The notes under the pieces: generated by a model | Seen by the model: the letters and a program-made list of their open reading frames with translations, nothing else | Database searches by the model: none | What the model was told of the DNA's origin: nothing | Position numbers and translations under genes: made by a program | Source: Brevipalpus yothersi | Lineage: Eukaryota > Arthropoda > Arachnida > Trombidiformes > Tenuipalpidae | DNA length: 64,000 nucleotides | Assembly: GCA_003956705.1 (NCBI GenBank) | Contig: QZCP01000019.1 | Location: 11,573-75,572, forward strand | Reading direction: 5' to 3' | Part shown: positions 1 to 14,470 of the stretch, one piece after another | Layout: each line of letters begins with the position of its first letter | How positions within the stretch are numbered: position 1 is the first letter of the stretch

Positions 1-2613
1 CTCCTCTCCAGACTTTTGGAATATATACCGTTTGTAAGAGGCTTGCATAAATCTACATAATATTCCAGCCATATATTGTTAATGGAAAAAAGTTCTTCGC
101 TCTTTTCTCTTGGTAGAATGAAAATTCAAAAAATCGCTGCTCATGGAAAGTATTTTCCAAAATTTCTCAAATTCATTCATTAAGCTGATGTTTTTTCTTA
201 CCCAAAAGCATATGCTTCCTCTTCTCAATTGTTCATTCGGACAAAGTTTTCAAATTCCACTTTGGTCCGGATATGAGCCCATTCAGAGACCGGGAATCTC
301 ATGATCATCAATCGTTCCACCACCAAGACCCCATACTGTGGATGCCTATTCTTTTGGTATCTATTCTCACGATTTTTCGATTCCATTCTGCTTTCCTGCC
401 CATTCTTTCCACCTCAATCTGACAAAGTACTCCATTCACTCCCATGATACTCGATTGGAAAGAACAAGAGAGGAAACAAAGCTTCAGATATACATATATA
501 CATGTATATACCGTATATGTATATCTACCTCTTTCTCCCAGCCTCCTGGGCTTTTCACCGATTCTTTCACTAATACTTCCACTTCCTTTTGCCTTATTCT
601 AACATCTTCAAATCAGTTCATTTGCATACGATTTTTACTTCTAGCACCAACACTTGCTATTCAGCAATTATTTGATTACTCATTAGACATAATTTGATTT
701 GATTAACTCTTTCTTTCTCTTTCACTTTCTTCCTTTTGTTGAGTGAATGCAAATCTTTTCACCAACTTTTACTCTCTACTTTATCTATACTTTGGCTGCT
801 CTCTTTCTCTCTCTCTGCATCCATCCAGATACAAATTCTTCATCTTCCAAGAACATTCAGGCACCTACTTTTGCTCTTTCTCTCTCCATCTTTGCTCTAT
901 GTCAACATCTTTTCCATCAAGAAGTTTGCTCTCTTACTTTTCTGTTGGTTTCCCTTTTTCTCTTTTCAACTTCTTGCCTTTTCTCTCTCTCCATCTTGCT
1001 TTCTGTCTATACCTCTCCCAGTCTATCTCACATCCAGAATAGTCAAAATTCTATTGGAGCAACAGAAGAAGCAGAAATTCTCTGTGCTTACTTTCTGCAC
1101 TCCATCTTTCACTTTATCCTCTTCCAATATTGACTTTTTTACCTAGAAGCTACATTATCTAGCTATTAGATAAAATAGAGAAAGAGAGAAAATATATTTA
1201 GTCATCTAGCTACATATCATGAATACACATTCTCTCTCTCTCTCTCTCTTGGTTCATTCTATATACACTCTCCTCTTCAGCGCAATTGCTTCTTTCTCTT
1301 CCAGCATCTTATGAATATTCATCTTCTTCTGAAAGAGAAGCAAGTTATTGTTTCCACTTCTTGATGTGAAAATCTTGGCTTGTATCTGGATGAAAGGTTT
1401 TGAACAACAACAAATCGCTCAATCTTAACCTGTTTCCAAAAACACTTTCACCAAAAATTTTACTATTCCTAATGGATTGTCTACTTGAGAAGAAGAGTGA
1501 GACAGCGGAAGACATGTCGTATCGATCCATTTCATTTTGACCTGATATTTTTTCGAACATGTTGTTGAATATAAGTTCCCATCCATGAGTGTGTCAAGTT
1601 ATCATGAAGTAGATAGACAGCCAGTGGTTATCGGAATTCATTTAAGGAATATGTTTGGGTCCATGATGGGAGCGAAGTTGGAAACACTTATGTATACTAG
1701 TACGCAAATTTTAGGCCCACAAGTACATATACTGTATTCTCATGAATACACAAGGGTTTCCGTCAAATCATATTGCCATATTTCGCAGAACTATCACATC
1801 AAAATCTTCCAATACATATCCATATTCTGATCGTTTACTCAACCAAGCTTTGCAGTGTGAGCAAATACATATATCTCTTGGCCTGATTTTATCAGTACTA
1901 TATTCCATGTATTCTAAACTTTGGACACCTTCGAACTGTGTCTGAGTGAATAATATTGCAATATATCAAGCCAGACGCTTTGATACCCTAACAATGGACA
2001 TTTTGTGCTAACCAATACTTTTATTGTGGCAAAATATTGAGGAAAAACTCATCTTATTGTGTGTATGTATTCCTCGAAAGTGGAGAAAGTAAGAATACAA
2101 GACAGATTTTCTACATGGCCATTATCATCCAAACGGTGATGATGTGTATAGCTGGTTCACAATACCCATAATACATGGGTAAAGATATGATTGAGCAAGG
2201 AGAAAAATAATTTTATACAGCATGTATCAATACAAAAATTTGAGTACAATTGTACCCACACACATATACAAGTAATACACGAAATAGACGGAAGAATACA
2301 AGGAAGATGAGAAGAAGTAGCTGTATGGCTATGGAAAGGAAAAGAAGCATAAAAAAGAATGTCAGCATTCTCCGAATGATTCATATTGCCTCTCTCATTC
2401 TCTCTCTATCCAGTCATCATGTATGAAAAGGTGTAGCTGTATTTTGTGCTGAAATGAAACTTTTTATCTGACTTGATGATAAGCGAGTATAGTGAGATAG
2501 AGGTATATGTAGAGAGAGAGAGAAAGGCACCAAAATGAAATTGAGGAGAAAAAAAACTGGATACCCAAAGAATGTGATCAGCAAAATGAAATGATGAAAT
2601 CTGCTGTTTTGTA

Positions 2614-2615
<2 letters not shown>

Positions 2616-2659
<44 letters not shown>
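2616..2659 (+). repeat. (TC)n microsatellite
   Basis: An uninterrupted TC dinucleotide run of about 44 bases followed by a T-rich pyrimidine tract that extends to about 2810. Confidence 0.95.
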
Positions 2660-2661
<2 letters not shown>

Positions 2662-4060
2662 ATTCCTATTTTTCGTCTATTTTCATTACCAGCATTTCTA
2701 TCTTCACATTTTTTTCCTTTCTCTTTCTTTATACTTCTTTTTTTCTACCCTTTCTTCTTTTTGTCTCTCTTTTCTTTCCTCTCTTCCCACTTCATTCCGC
2801 CCATCTAATTGTCTATGGAAATGATATTCCCATTATTTGCATGCAAACATGTCAAAAATTACCTCAAAAGGATAGGTAGACATCGTGATGAAAGAGTCTA
2901 TGTGTGTGCCTGAGAAGAAGAAGAAGAAGAGTAAAATGAAAAAAAATTCTATGTTATATTATGCACACACACATATGAGAACGATCGAGATTTTCGACAG
3001 TTTTTGACTTGTAATTCAGCCTTTAACTAAGTGATGATGAAACTGATGATGACAATAATAGCAACAAGAGTGATGATGGTGAAAAAGTGTTCTCAAAAAA
3101 AGTCATCGGCTTATGGTAATGAAAAATGATGTAAAAGACTTACACCGACAGCATCCGAGGAAGATAGCTTTCTATGGATCAGTATCAAAAGCTTCTCCTC
3201 TTCTCTCTCTTGCATACAAAATTCCAGAGAGATGAAGAAGATATTTTTCTCTACTTATTAGTAGACTGTCAATAGTTCTCATGATGTTCAAATATCACGC
3301 GCTAATGGTAACAAGAGAATAGAGGTTGAGGTGGAAAAATTTTTGGCAACTTTTGAAAGAACCCGAAATACATACATATATATGCATACGTATATGTTTT
3401 CATATTCAAAAGAGAGATTCAAGATAAGAATCACGTTCTGATGATGATAATGCAGAATGTGAAGATGAAAAAGAGCTGAAAATCTGAATAGAAAGATGGG
3501 CAAAATATGTTGGCTAAAATTACCACTACTTTTCGTATTGATGACATTCTTGTATGTGCCATCTTTACTAATGATAATCTTGGATGCGAAATTCATCGGA
3601 TCTGAAAATAGCATCTCTTCATCTTGATATCGCCTTCATTTTCTCTGTTTCCTTCTTCATCACTCATCCTTTCTCTTCTCTTTCTCCATCTTCCACCATC
3701 CCAATCTTCTCTCCCCCTCTCCTCCTCATCACTCTCTTGATGATTTGTACGCAATCAATGAGCATTTTCTCCCTATTGACCGCTGATTATCCACCCAATG
3801 AATTATTCCTCTTTGCAACCGATATTCTGATTATTCCAAGCTATCCTCTCTCTTTCTCTCTTTCCCCTCTCCTCTCGTCCACATCCTTCCGTACATCCAA
3901 ATCGTTGCATCCTCTCTCACTATGAATCCATAGCTAGATTCCGCATCTTCTCTCTCTCTCTCTTTCTCTTTGCTTCTCGTTCTTTCTTCCTCTCTCACGA
4001 TATCATTAACGAGTTGGCAATCATTTGCTCTTCTCTCATCCAATGATCACTGGTCCTCAG

Positions 4061-4061
<1 letters not shown>

Positions 4062-4122
<61 letters not shown>
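4062..4122 (+). repeat. (CT)n microsatellite
   Basis: About 61 bases of perfect CT repeat at the end of a 500-base pyrimidine-rich stretch. Confidence 0.95.
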
Positions 4123-4125
<3 letters not shown>

Positions 4126-5694
4126 TAGCGTCTTTCCGTTTTCATCCTTCTCATCGACTTATCTGCCATTCCATTGATCTGTGTTCATCATTAGCGTTCA
4201 CATCTGTGTGAATGTGGATGTGGATGTCCAGGCTTCAAGAGCAATTGAGATGCTAGGATGTTCAGATTGTGTGTGTTTGTGTGTAACAGACATTCGACAA
4301 TAGTGATCAATGATGATCAAATGTTTAGAGAAAAAGGATGGAGAAGAAACATGGGGCCAAATCATCATCACATTCCATTGCACTTTAAATCATTACTTAC
4401 TCATTTTTCATTCCATGCATACATCCACTTTACTGTATCACATAAATATGCTGAAGAAGAAGAATTTTTTGGCTTTAGAAAAATATTCTCATGTGTACAT
4501 GTATCGGTATGAATGGGTTCCGATAAGGCTGTGAGTGGGTGAGTTTTCCAGTATCAATTGATGAAGCTTGAAATAAGATACACTCGATAAAAATGAGATG
4601 CATACTCTGGAGACATGGGTAAAGTGGTCACACAGGCACATGCATGATTGCTTGACCATCGATCAAGGTCCACCTAAGCATGGACACGAGGTGGGATCAC
4701 ACACACAATGTGGGAGATGTTCCATCAGAATTGAGAATCAGAAATCTTGCCTCCAGAATACTGAGAGAGGCAATTGGAGAAGATACATGAAGATACACGA
4801 TATATATTGTTGTGTGTTACTGGTGTTGATGGCGGAAAGTGAAGAGGAAGAGGTTAAGATAACATGAAAGGCAGCTTCCTTGTTTTTTCGTAATTAACTA
4901 GATATTGTCATTACTTGGGCACACTTTGCATTACAGCAGCATTCACCTTGGTTGAATGTGCCTTGAGGGCTATTATTCCATTAAATACATCAGATGAAAA
5001 TTAGTGATACATTTTAGGGGGCAGAATAGAAGTTTCCTGAATGTGTATCCATATCATAATGGAAAGAACAATCAAGCTAATTGCATTCACATTTGTCCAA
5101 ACTGACCACCAAAAGTGTCAATCTGTTTTTGTTGTTGTTGAGTTAATTTTAATGATGATACACAGCCCACTCATAAGGTTCTTAAATATCGATAAAAAGC
5201 TTAGGAAACAGCTCTCATGATGATAATGAATATTTGCATCAATATGAGATATTATCGTACATCAATACACCCAGTCATATGAGCCTTGATTTTCATTATG
5301 GCAAAGTTTCGCAATATTCATTGTATGTCCCCAAAGTATGACTTGAGGAAGTCTTACACACACTTCTTTCCCCATGAGTATGGTGACTAGTAGTCGAGCC
5401 TTTATAATGGTCTTTCATCACTTTTCTCATCCATCATCATTCTCATCAGACGTGGAGCCAATTTTGCTTCCAATCTAATCAATTGGGATCCTCATCCTTT
5501 GATTCCCGATTTTTCCCTCTCTTTCTCTTCCTCTTCCTCCTTCATACTGTGCCATCGATTACCTTACCAATTCATTGGAAAAGCGTAAACAATTACGCTG
5601 GCAAGATTAATTAAACTGATTCTAATGCACATCAGATTGGATCAGATTGGCCCATCCAAGTGATTGGGATGTTGGCCTTGTTGCAAGTGTTGAA

Positions 5695-5714
5695 GAGAGA
5701 GAGAGAGAGAGAGA
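5695..5714 (+). repeat. (GA)n microsatellite
   Basis: Short perfect GA run of about 20 bases. It is one of few purine-strand runs in the left part of the window. Confidence 0.9.
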
Positions 5715-8700
5715 GCGAAGTGTTCAAGCTTCATAGTTTCTGATGCCAATTGGAATGTCCATTCTTCTTCATGTGTTTCCTGAAGTCATCATATTTGGAC
5801 TTTATAACTTGATTAATTTCTCAAGCTCTTGAGTCTAGTGATCTGTTTGGGTGTTTTAGGTATGTTTTTATATTATGCATAAGTGTTTCTTCTTTTTTCA
5901 TCGTTGAATACTTTCTATCAAGATGAAAAGGATCTTTTTTGGAGCTAAAACATTGGGTTCAAATGAATGAGCAATTCTCATGAAATCATAATAATACCGA
6001 TTGTATCTGATGAATGATCACTACTATCATCATTACGCAACTGATGGAAGATAGAGAAGGTCATCATGAGATCAAGAGGAATATCGTGTAAAATTAGCAT
6101 TAAATAGCATGGAGAAACAATGGATAGATCATTCAATAATCACCATTAGGACCCTATTGCTTAAGCCAACAATTCAATTTTTATTGGAAGCACCATGATT
6201 TGATGACATAAAATTGATTAGATTTCTCCGGTCTAGACCCATTTAAGCCATGGGAGGCTTTAGAATGTTCATCCATTTGATTACCATTACTCACTTAGCA
6301 TCAAAATTGTCCTCAATTCAACATCATTCAAGTGAGCGAATATTGTTTTATATGCACTTGATGGTATGCTCAAGAAAATTTTCCCAGATTTCAAGGTATA
6401 AACAAAACTAGGACTGTTCAGATTTGGAATTTTCTTCCCAGATAAATCCTCCTGACACTGATTTGTCTGTCAATATTGGCTCTAAAAATTTGGTCAACAA
6501 TAGGTATGTATTCTTGAAGTGTAAAAAGATGAGGTATATGCCAAGAAGCCACTAAAAATGTAGATGAAAGAGAGTGTGCAATTGAAATATTGTGTGTATT
6601 GAGGCGTGATTTTAATGGAAAAAAGAAGAAGAAGAATAAGTGAAAGAATACTGACCATAAAGTATGGTTGAGAGGAATACTTTTGAGAAAGGATATTCCA
6701 GTGGAAAGAAATGGAATCAAAAATAGTGAGAAAAGCTGAGAAGAAGAAGAAGAAGAAGAGGGAAGGGAACCTGTCAAAATATGGGAAAAAAGGATTTTGA
6801 AGGATTCTTTCAAGTCCGTTCCAGGGAATACAGGGGAGGAGAGAGAGAAAAAGTTTTACTTCTTCTCCTTCATTGGATCACTCGTTTCGCTCTATCCTTT
6901 TTATTCCATCTCTTAGACCAAGCAAATAATTTGGCCATAGAACTTGATGGAAGCCCAAAACTAAATGAACACCTCAACTTTACGCTCCTATTATTTTTCA
7001 CCTCGAGCAATCAAACTCACATTTTTCTTCTCCAAAAAACTCGACAAAAGAAGCAACAAAAAACCAATATAAACTGTCTATCGAAAGTCTCTCCATCATA
7101 TTGCTTGTTTCCTTTCACTTTTCTTCTCTCTCTCTTTCTCTCTCTCTCTCTTCCTTACTCTCATCTTTTTTCCCATGAAAACTTTATACTCTGTCTTAAG
7201 TCATCACTTCTTATTCCTTACTCCACAGTACTTAAAGGAATACCATACCCAGTATTATATATACTTTATATGAGCATGATTCATGCTGCTCCAAAAAAAT
7301 TTTCGCTCGATGAAACAATTTCGTCTTATCACACTGTATTGGCATCAAATGAATTTGATTCAGCATGGGAATTGATTTCTTCTCACCCATCATCATCTAA
7401 CACACAAGCATATACACTTGTGAAGACAGGGAGAAAGAGAGGATGTGGCAAAACTAAAATCATTAATACTCGGAATTCAGATGCATGCATGATCAGTGAT
7501 GAGCTTACTCTCTTCTAATTTCTCTCTCTCTCTCTTTCTCTCTTTCTCTCTTTCTTCCTATGTTATTCCGAATGATCACCAAACTAATAGCGATTCTCGC
7601 GTGTAGACATTCGTCAATTTCACTCTTACTGGATCATTTCTCACCCATCAATCGCAAGACCTTTCACCTCCATGCCCCATGAGTCTTTCTCTCTGGGTGT
7701 ATGTGTATGTCCTTTTTCCCGTTCAATACTCTTTTTCATAGCTTCCACAACGATTATCACTGAACAATGATCAGCATTATGGTGACTGTATTCTGTGAGA
7801 TCTATGGACAAGCTTTGTTCTCGATACAACAGTAACAGTTCACGGAGAAACTTATTCACTTCCTTTTCTTCCCTTTTCTCTGGAGAGCTATTTGATTTGT
7901 ATTCCTTGCTAGGAAAAGTTTCCCAATATTGGTGATAATCGGTCTTATGGTGTTCAATATTCACCGCAACAAGAATCAAAATGTTCAGATGTTTGTGAGA
8001 AGGAAGAGGGAAAGAGCGAGAGAGAGTAGTCACTGGATGCTGTCTAACTTCCACAGGAAATGTGAATGTCTGTGTGAGAAGTACAAGCTGTTGGAAAAGA
8101 TTTTTTTCTCCACTGACAACACGGAAAGCAAAAATAAAACTGTACAGATGCTTGGCCATGATTGTAATGATAATTAGATACATATTCACATGTCAAGAAT
8201 GAGAAGAATTGTATGTGTGTGTATATATGTATGTTCATTTAGTACAGACGATGGGACTGAAGAAAATATTTTAGATTTGTAAAAATTTGTGTTTTAGAGA
8301 TTCCGAGATTGACTGGAAAATATCATGTGAATATGATGAACATTTTTATAATGGATAAAGCTAGCTGTTTCAGCTATTCAACATTTCAAACTCGTATATT
8401 GCTGGTGCTACTGTTTTCACTATGATTAAGGGTCTTGTCTACTCAAATGGGATCCACTTGAAGCTCACATTTTCAGCTATCTTTCTTTCTCTTTCTCTTT
8501 CTCTTTCACCCCTCTAGCCTGCCAAAATAAGAGTAAGAGTGAATGGATATTATTTATCATCATCAGAGGATCATATTTAAAGTTAATCTCGTTAAATTAA
8601 AGTAAAATGTATCCCCATCATAAAGCAATTTCAGCCAGATAAATGGGACAAAATGGCAAAGATCTAGTTAACATTGATCATCCTCAGCAGCTCTTTTGTA

Positions 8701-8718
8701 AATTCTTCTCTCATTCTG

Positions 8719-8719
<1 letters not shown>

Positions 8720-8783
<64 letters not shown>

Positions 8784-8811
8784 TACTATACTATACTATA
8801 CTATACTATAC
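8720..8811 (+). repeat. Compound microsatellite (TC)n-(CTATA)n
   Basis: A TC run of about 59 bases passes directly into about six copies of the pentanucleotide CTATA. The abrupt switch of unit is visible at about 8779. Confidence 0.95.
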
Positions 8812-11060
8812 TCACTAGAAAGATCTGTATGTGAGTACGATCTTCTTTCCATCCAGATTGGAGGATCCGATGAAAAATGATGGCATCGAATGATTGCTAT
8901 ACGAAAGAAGGGAAAAGAGGAAAAAGAGAGGAAGATCTTCTCCAGCTTCCAACAGATACTTTCTATCGATTAGAACTTTTGTCTCTCTTTTCTTTCTATT
9001 TCAACCATGTCAGTGTGTATATCCTTTTTCAACTAAACTCATGTGTAGCCAGATGGATTTGATACGATTTCTATGAATGAATCGACACAATTTGACCTTT
9101 TTCCTTTCATCGAGTCAAATGAAATGTTTCTCCTCAAACTCAGATTGAAATATGTTATCCAAAATTATTCATTGATCTCTCTCATGTTCTCTTCCTCTCT
9201 CTTTCTCTGTCTCTCTATCTTTTGTCTCCAAAAAGCTAACGGTTACAATATGCACAACAAGAAGAGGAATACATCCATCTTTTCTACTGTAGAAGATTTT
9301 CCCAGTGAAAAGAGACATTCGTTTCACTTTTATTCCGCTTTTTTTCATGTTTTTGTCTTACCCTTCATTCCTTACTTATTCTTACATTGAATTCTTCTAT
9401 CTGTATTGAGTCTCTCTCTCTCTTTCTTTCTTTCTTTCTCCTGAGGATTCACCGAACGAAGACAATACAGCTTGTTATGTTATTCGTCTCCTCGATCTTG
9501 AGCTTCATGTTTCATTCGATTGAAAGCACTTGATTTAGAGTGTTTCTTTTAGTCAAAAGAATGATGCTCATGAAACAGCTTGAAGCTAAATCATTAGCCA
9601 GTTTAGCTCGCCTTTCCTTCATCTACTTTATTTTCTCTTCTCTTGCAAACTAATTTAACGATAATAATCATCAAGTTTACTCTTTGTTTTTCGCGCTGAT
9701 TCTTTTTCTTCCCCATCTTTTTCATTAGTATATATATTTTCGATTCCATGTGAATATTCATGAGAATCGAGTTAAATCGACGTTTCAGTCAAATTCTCCA
9801 AAATTACTCTTCCCCAAACGCAACTGTCCCTACGGTTGTCCATAATCTAGATTTCTTGAAGCTGATCTTGATGATCAGAGTCAATCATAAATATCAGTCC
9901 CCGAATTTTACGACTAAAGAAACTTTTGTGCCTTCTCGATTGCTTCTAGGTAATCCGTCCTCAATCTCGAAATATTTGCTCACACAACTTTACTTGCATT
10001 AACACTTATGATCAATGCTTGACATATTTGTCCCTATTTGTAAATTGAAACGACTTCAAATTGACTGGAGCAAAGAGATACAGTCAGAACTTTAGATCCA
10101 GAAATGACATCTTTCAGAACAGTCACTGAATCTCCCGATCGGAGAAGTATTTTGACATGATATTCTTCTCTTTCTAACTTTCAACTAGAATTTTGTTCAC
10201 TGAGAGCACATATTTCGCAATGAGTGAATGAATTCCAATCATGCATCAATTAGACAGAAATAGGCAGAGAAAGTGAGAGCATTGAAGGCCACCCATACAG
10301 CACTTGATGTGGGGTGTAAAATTTTTGCATTATGATTGATCATTTTGACACTATTTCATGATCAACTGTGAACGATGAGGCATGAGATGAGAGCTAAGTT
10401 CGAATCTTATTTGGAATGTTTCCCGGAGATGTAACAAAAATATGTCAATTTTGGAGATTTTTCTAGTTAAACACATCAGTATAAATGATCGATTATGCTT
10501 GAGAGATTTGATCATTGATTGGTTAGCGTAAGGAAAAACCTCAAACTTGGGCTTATAAATAGTTTGTATTCTTGAATTTGGTTTTATTTTTTGTACCTTC
10601 AGTACTAACAACATGGAAGAAACACTCATGCGAGGAAAATTTAACACGAGAAAATTCCTCAAAAAATCTTACGGAAAAGTCAACTTTTCGTGTCTCAAGC
10701 TTGTATTATGAAATTCTTCTTATAAAATATCATTGATTGATATCGCATACAGTTATTCAATCGAATACATAAAGTGTATCCATTTTGAGAAAACAATTTC
10801 CAGGTGAATCAATTCAACCAGTGTTGTTCAATATGTTTTCTTTCTCCACCAAAACTCATAATGACCACAGTAATGATTATCATTGCCACTTTTGGTGTTC
10901 ATCTTGATCCCTCGGGTGTATTAAACCTTGGACCAGAAGGCAACCAGAATGTTAACATTTGGAAATGATCATTATATACATTTAGTTGGATAAATGAGAT
11001 CACAGATAGTGGGCAGGAAAAGGTCCATTTCTAGAGTTCATGCATGTTGACTCCATTTCG

Positions 11061-11066
<6 letters not shown>

Positions 11067-11101
<35 letters not shown>
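11067..11101 (+). repeat. (CT)n microsatellite
   Basis: Perfect CT dinucleotide run of about 35 bases ending in a short T tract. Confidence 0.93.
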
Positions 11102-11105
<4 letters not shown>

Positions 11106-12951
11106 CCACTTTGACCCCACACAATATAAAAATATGTGTATCAGTGAACCTGTGGACAATCTTGATCTAGATCATGAACTGGAAAGGTAAAGAGAGAGAG
11201 GAATATGCAATTATTATATCAGAAAATTGAATTAGTATGGAACTTCATTCATCTCCCGAGTTGATATAATATCTTTTTCATAGCGTTCTTTCATCAAGTA
11301 TATTGAGAATCATTATCATTCGCTAAGCATAAACATTTGCCTTTACGGACAGAATTACATTATCAAATTCGAGGGTTCAATGCATACTTGAATTAGTAAA
11401 TTGTTGAATCAAAACTGTATTCTATTTATGTGAAAGCTAGTAATAACCCAATGTCAGAGCCTTGAAAAAAGAGTGTAATTTTTCCCAAGAATTTCACAAT
11501 ACGGAGCAAGTTATCTCTAAAAATTGCATGAAGAGTGTCAAAAATATGCTCACAGAATCTATCAATTGGATGTGGGATCTACGAATTTTCTACAAAAGTT
11601 ATAAGAGTCCAATTGATCCATAAGCCCAAGATTTTCGATGGAGAATGAACCAGAAGACAATTAGTAATTTGAATGCATATCATGAAATTATAATATCACA
11701 ATATTAATATTAATACAATATAATATAATTTTTTGGATTCTTCGAAATTAAGATCTGATTAGGTGGTTTTCTCTCATCATACTGAATCTAGAAGATTATT
11801 AGCTCCTCAATATTTCAATTATAACTGATATCACCATACTGGGAAAATGAAATTGTTTTAACATTCTAAAAGAATTAATTTTTAGTTTCTCAGGGAATAG
11901 AGTTGGTTCACAGATCTGAATCATAAAGTCTTGCAGCGATATTGGAGGGAAAAGGACTTGAGTTCAAATCCACACAATCGCAGTAAAAATCGTTCATTCT
12001 TGAAGTTTTATCTAGGCGTCTTGATTACTTCGAAAAAATAAGATCTTCAGATCGACAGTATTTGAAGTTGAGTATTTACTCCATAGATATGCCGGAAGAA
12101 TTTAGGAAATTGTCTTGTATAGTATTTCTGACTTCAAGAAGCGGCATTGTAATGATCTGTAATAAATGATTCAAGGCTGTTAGAGAGTGAAAAATGCAAA
12201 AATATCCAAATCCTAGATGTACTCTCTGAGCTAATATCACACTCAGCTTATCTGATCAGTTTTGATTGGAAAAAATCATGGATTGTGAGTCCTCATGTTG
12301 AGTTCATCTAGAAGAGCCTCTGGATATACATTTTCAGTTGTAAACTTTCATGAGAAGTTGTTGGTTAATTCACCTGTTAAATCGAAGAAAGATAAATGGA
12401 GTCGATCCTTCATCTTGTGAAAAGTAAGGCCCAATCGAGTGTAACACTCTCAGCATAACTCATTGCTACATTGGCTGTAACTATTCAGTTTAATAGAAGA
12501 AATCAGAATTAAGAAATTTTGACCACCCTAACTCACCAAATAATTCAATCAATTTTGTAAGCTGGAATCAAAAAATATTGAACCAGAGCTTTTAGTTCGG
12601 AATGAACGATAGCGAGTTCGATCTCGAGAGGAGCGATAGGCCCTGCTCGCTGGTAGATGGGAGTGGATCAGTTGTGATCACGAATTGATTGAGATTAATC
12701 AATGTTAAGAAACAAAGAAATCTTCAACAAGTATACTAAAAGTTACAATCAAATGAACCAAACTTTAGAGTCAAAGAGAAAAACGACCACGAAGAGTTCT
12801 TCACATGCAAAAGTCTATGATTGTAAATACATACACATGTACATATTTGAAATTATAAGATGATAACATATCAGGGAGAAAAAATCGTCTACAAGATGAA
12901 ATGATGATTATGCAGATATGTGATCAATTATGAAGTTCCTACGCTTTCTGT

Positions 12952-13892
12952 AAAGGACAATGGTCAAAACTGCCCATGCTCAGATTTTGATGAAACTTTC
13001 TTATCATGTTATATTGAGTGTGATAAGACCAAAAAATGTTATCATAACTCTCTATGACTCATACTTCCAGAGATAAAGCCATTTTCTTCATTTCCGCTAT
13101 CTCGGAAACGAGTAATCGTATCGAGATAAAAATGTTATCATTTGAATTCTTATCAAAAATGTGATAAGATAAGAAGTTTATATGGTATTCGATGGGTGAT
13201 AAGCTGGCCAAAAACTGATTTATTACTTTCCAAGAAAACGAGGTCTGACCCCAAAGTGAAGATATCCTATCTTATCTAATCAATCATGAGAGATAAAAAA
13301 ATCTTATCAGTATTTTGGGGTCACGCCCACTTTTTTCGTAAAGAGATGTATTGATTTTTGACAAACTTGTACCATTACTGGATGCATAAAATATATCTCA
13401 TCTTATCTAATCAATTATGAGAAATAAAATAATCTTATCGATTTTTTGGACTCCCACCCAGTTTTTTCGCAAAAGTAGAATGTCGATTTCTGACTAACTT
13501 GCGCACGGGTCTCCAACATGATAAGTATGCAGTCTTATCTTATCAGTTGTAAGAGATATGATAATGTTATCTTCACTTTGGGGTCAGACCTCGTTTTCTT
13601 GGAAAGTAATAAATCAGTTTTTGGCCAGCTTATCACCCATCGAATACCATATAAACTTCTTATCTTATCACATTTTTGATAAGAATTCAAATGATAACAT
13701 TTTTATCTCGATACGATTACTCGTTTCCGAGATAGCGGAAATGAAGAAAATGGCTTTATCTCTGGAAGTATGAGTCATAGAGAGTTATGATAACATTTTT
13801 TGGTCTTATCACACTCAATATAACATGATAAGAAAGTTTCATCAAAATCTGAGCATGGGCAGTTTCCCCATAGAGAATGGGCATTGTCCTTT
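12952..13892. mobile_element. Foldback / MITE element with about 310-bp inverted arms
   Basis: The left arm (12952-13264) and right arm (13569-13892) are near-perfect inverted copies. The left starts AAAGGACAAT and the right ends ATTGTCCTTT, and both carry the same GATAAGA-rich interior in opposite orientation. The right arm has about 14 extra bases near its end. The 300-base centre holds short direct repeats built around CTTATCTAATCAAT. There is no coding capacity. Related sequence, including the GAGCATG-GCAGTTT-CCCATAGAG end region, flanks the broken DDE transposase at 38.4-40.6 kb. This is therefore probably a non-autonomous relative of that element. Target duplications were not resolved. 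Confidence 0.8.
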
Positions 13893-14147
13893 TTAGCATT
13901 TTGATGGCTTGAATAAGTTCTCATTCAAGAAAAATCTGTTGGTTCAGAATGTTTCCGAATTCCAACTGCATCATCTGTATGAGAGAGAACAGAAATGGTC
14001 AAATTGGATGGGAAAGATGGACATCGAAGATAGTGGACACAGAGCAAGTGGAGTGAATGAATGGGACAAAGTGTTTCAAATCACGTCTCAATTTTTTCGG
14101 AAATCTCATGAAATGAAAAGCTCAACCTCCTCTGGAAGACAAAACAG

Positions 14148-14154
<7 letters not shown>

Positions 14155-14224
<70 letters not shown>

Positions 14225-14416
14225 NNNNNNNNNNNNNNNNNNNNNNNNNNNNNNNNNNNNNNNNNNNNNNNNNNNNNNNNNNNNNNNNNNNNNNNNNNNN
14301 NNNNNNNNNNNNNNNNNNNNNNNNNNNNNNNNNNNNNNNNNNNNNNNNNNNNNNNNNNNNNNNNNNNNNNNNNNNNNNNNNNNNNNNNNNNNNNNNNNNN
14401 NNNNNNNNNNNNNNNN

Positions 14417-14465
<49 letters not shown>
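14155..14465 (+). repeat. (GA)n microsatellite interrupted by an assembly gap
   Basis: Perfect GA repeat occupies 14155-14224 and 14417-14465. Bases 14225-14416 are N. The tract evidently could not be assembled through, so its true length is unknown. Confidence 0.97.
14225..14416. other. Assembly gap (192 N)
   Basis: Run of 192 N inside a GA microsatellite. The open frames spanning it are artefacts of repeat and unknown bases. Confidence 0.99.

Positions 14466-14470
<5 letters not shown>

Larger units (their letters stand above)
1..12951. other. Gene-free, pyrimidine-rich DNA (intergenic or intronic)
   Basis: No reading frame here shows a recognisable domain, and the longer open frames are rich in Ser, Leu and Phe because they translate TC-rich stretches. 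Polypyrimidine runs are dense at about 690-1250, 2610-2810, 3600-4140, 7080-7560, 8460-8780 and 9180-9440. If the dpr gene at 25.9 kb has the long introns usual for its family, this could be intron sequence of that gene, but no upstream exon was found to prove it. Confidence 0.6.

Noticed and set aside
736..1146. Three overlapping 100-136-codon frames rich in Ser, Leu and Phe
   Set aside because: They translate the same polypyrimidine tract in different frames.
6781..7518. A 245-codon open frame on the plus strand
   Set aside because: No domain, a composition dictated by TC-rich DNA and no family resemblance. Chance open frame.
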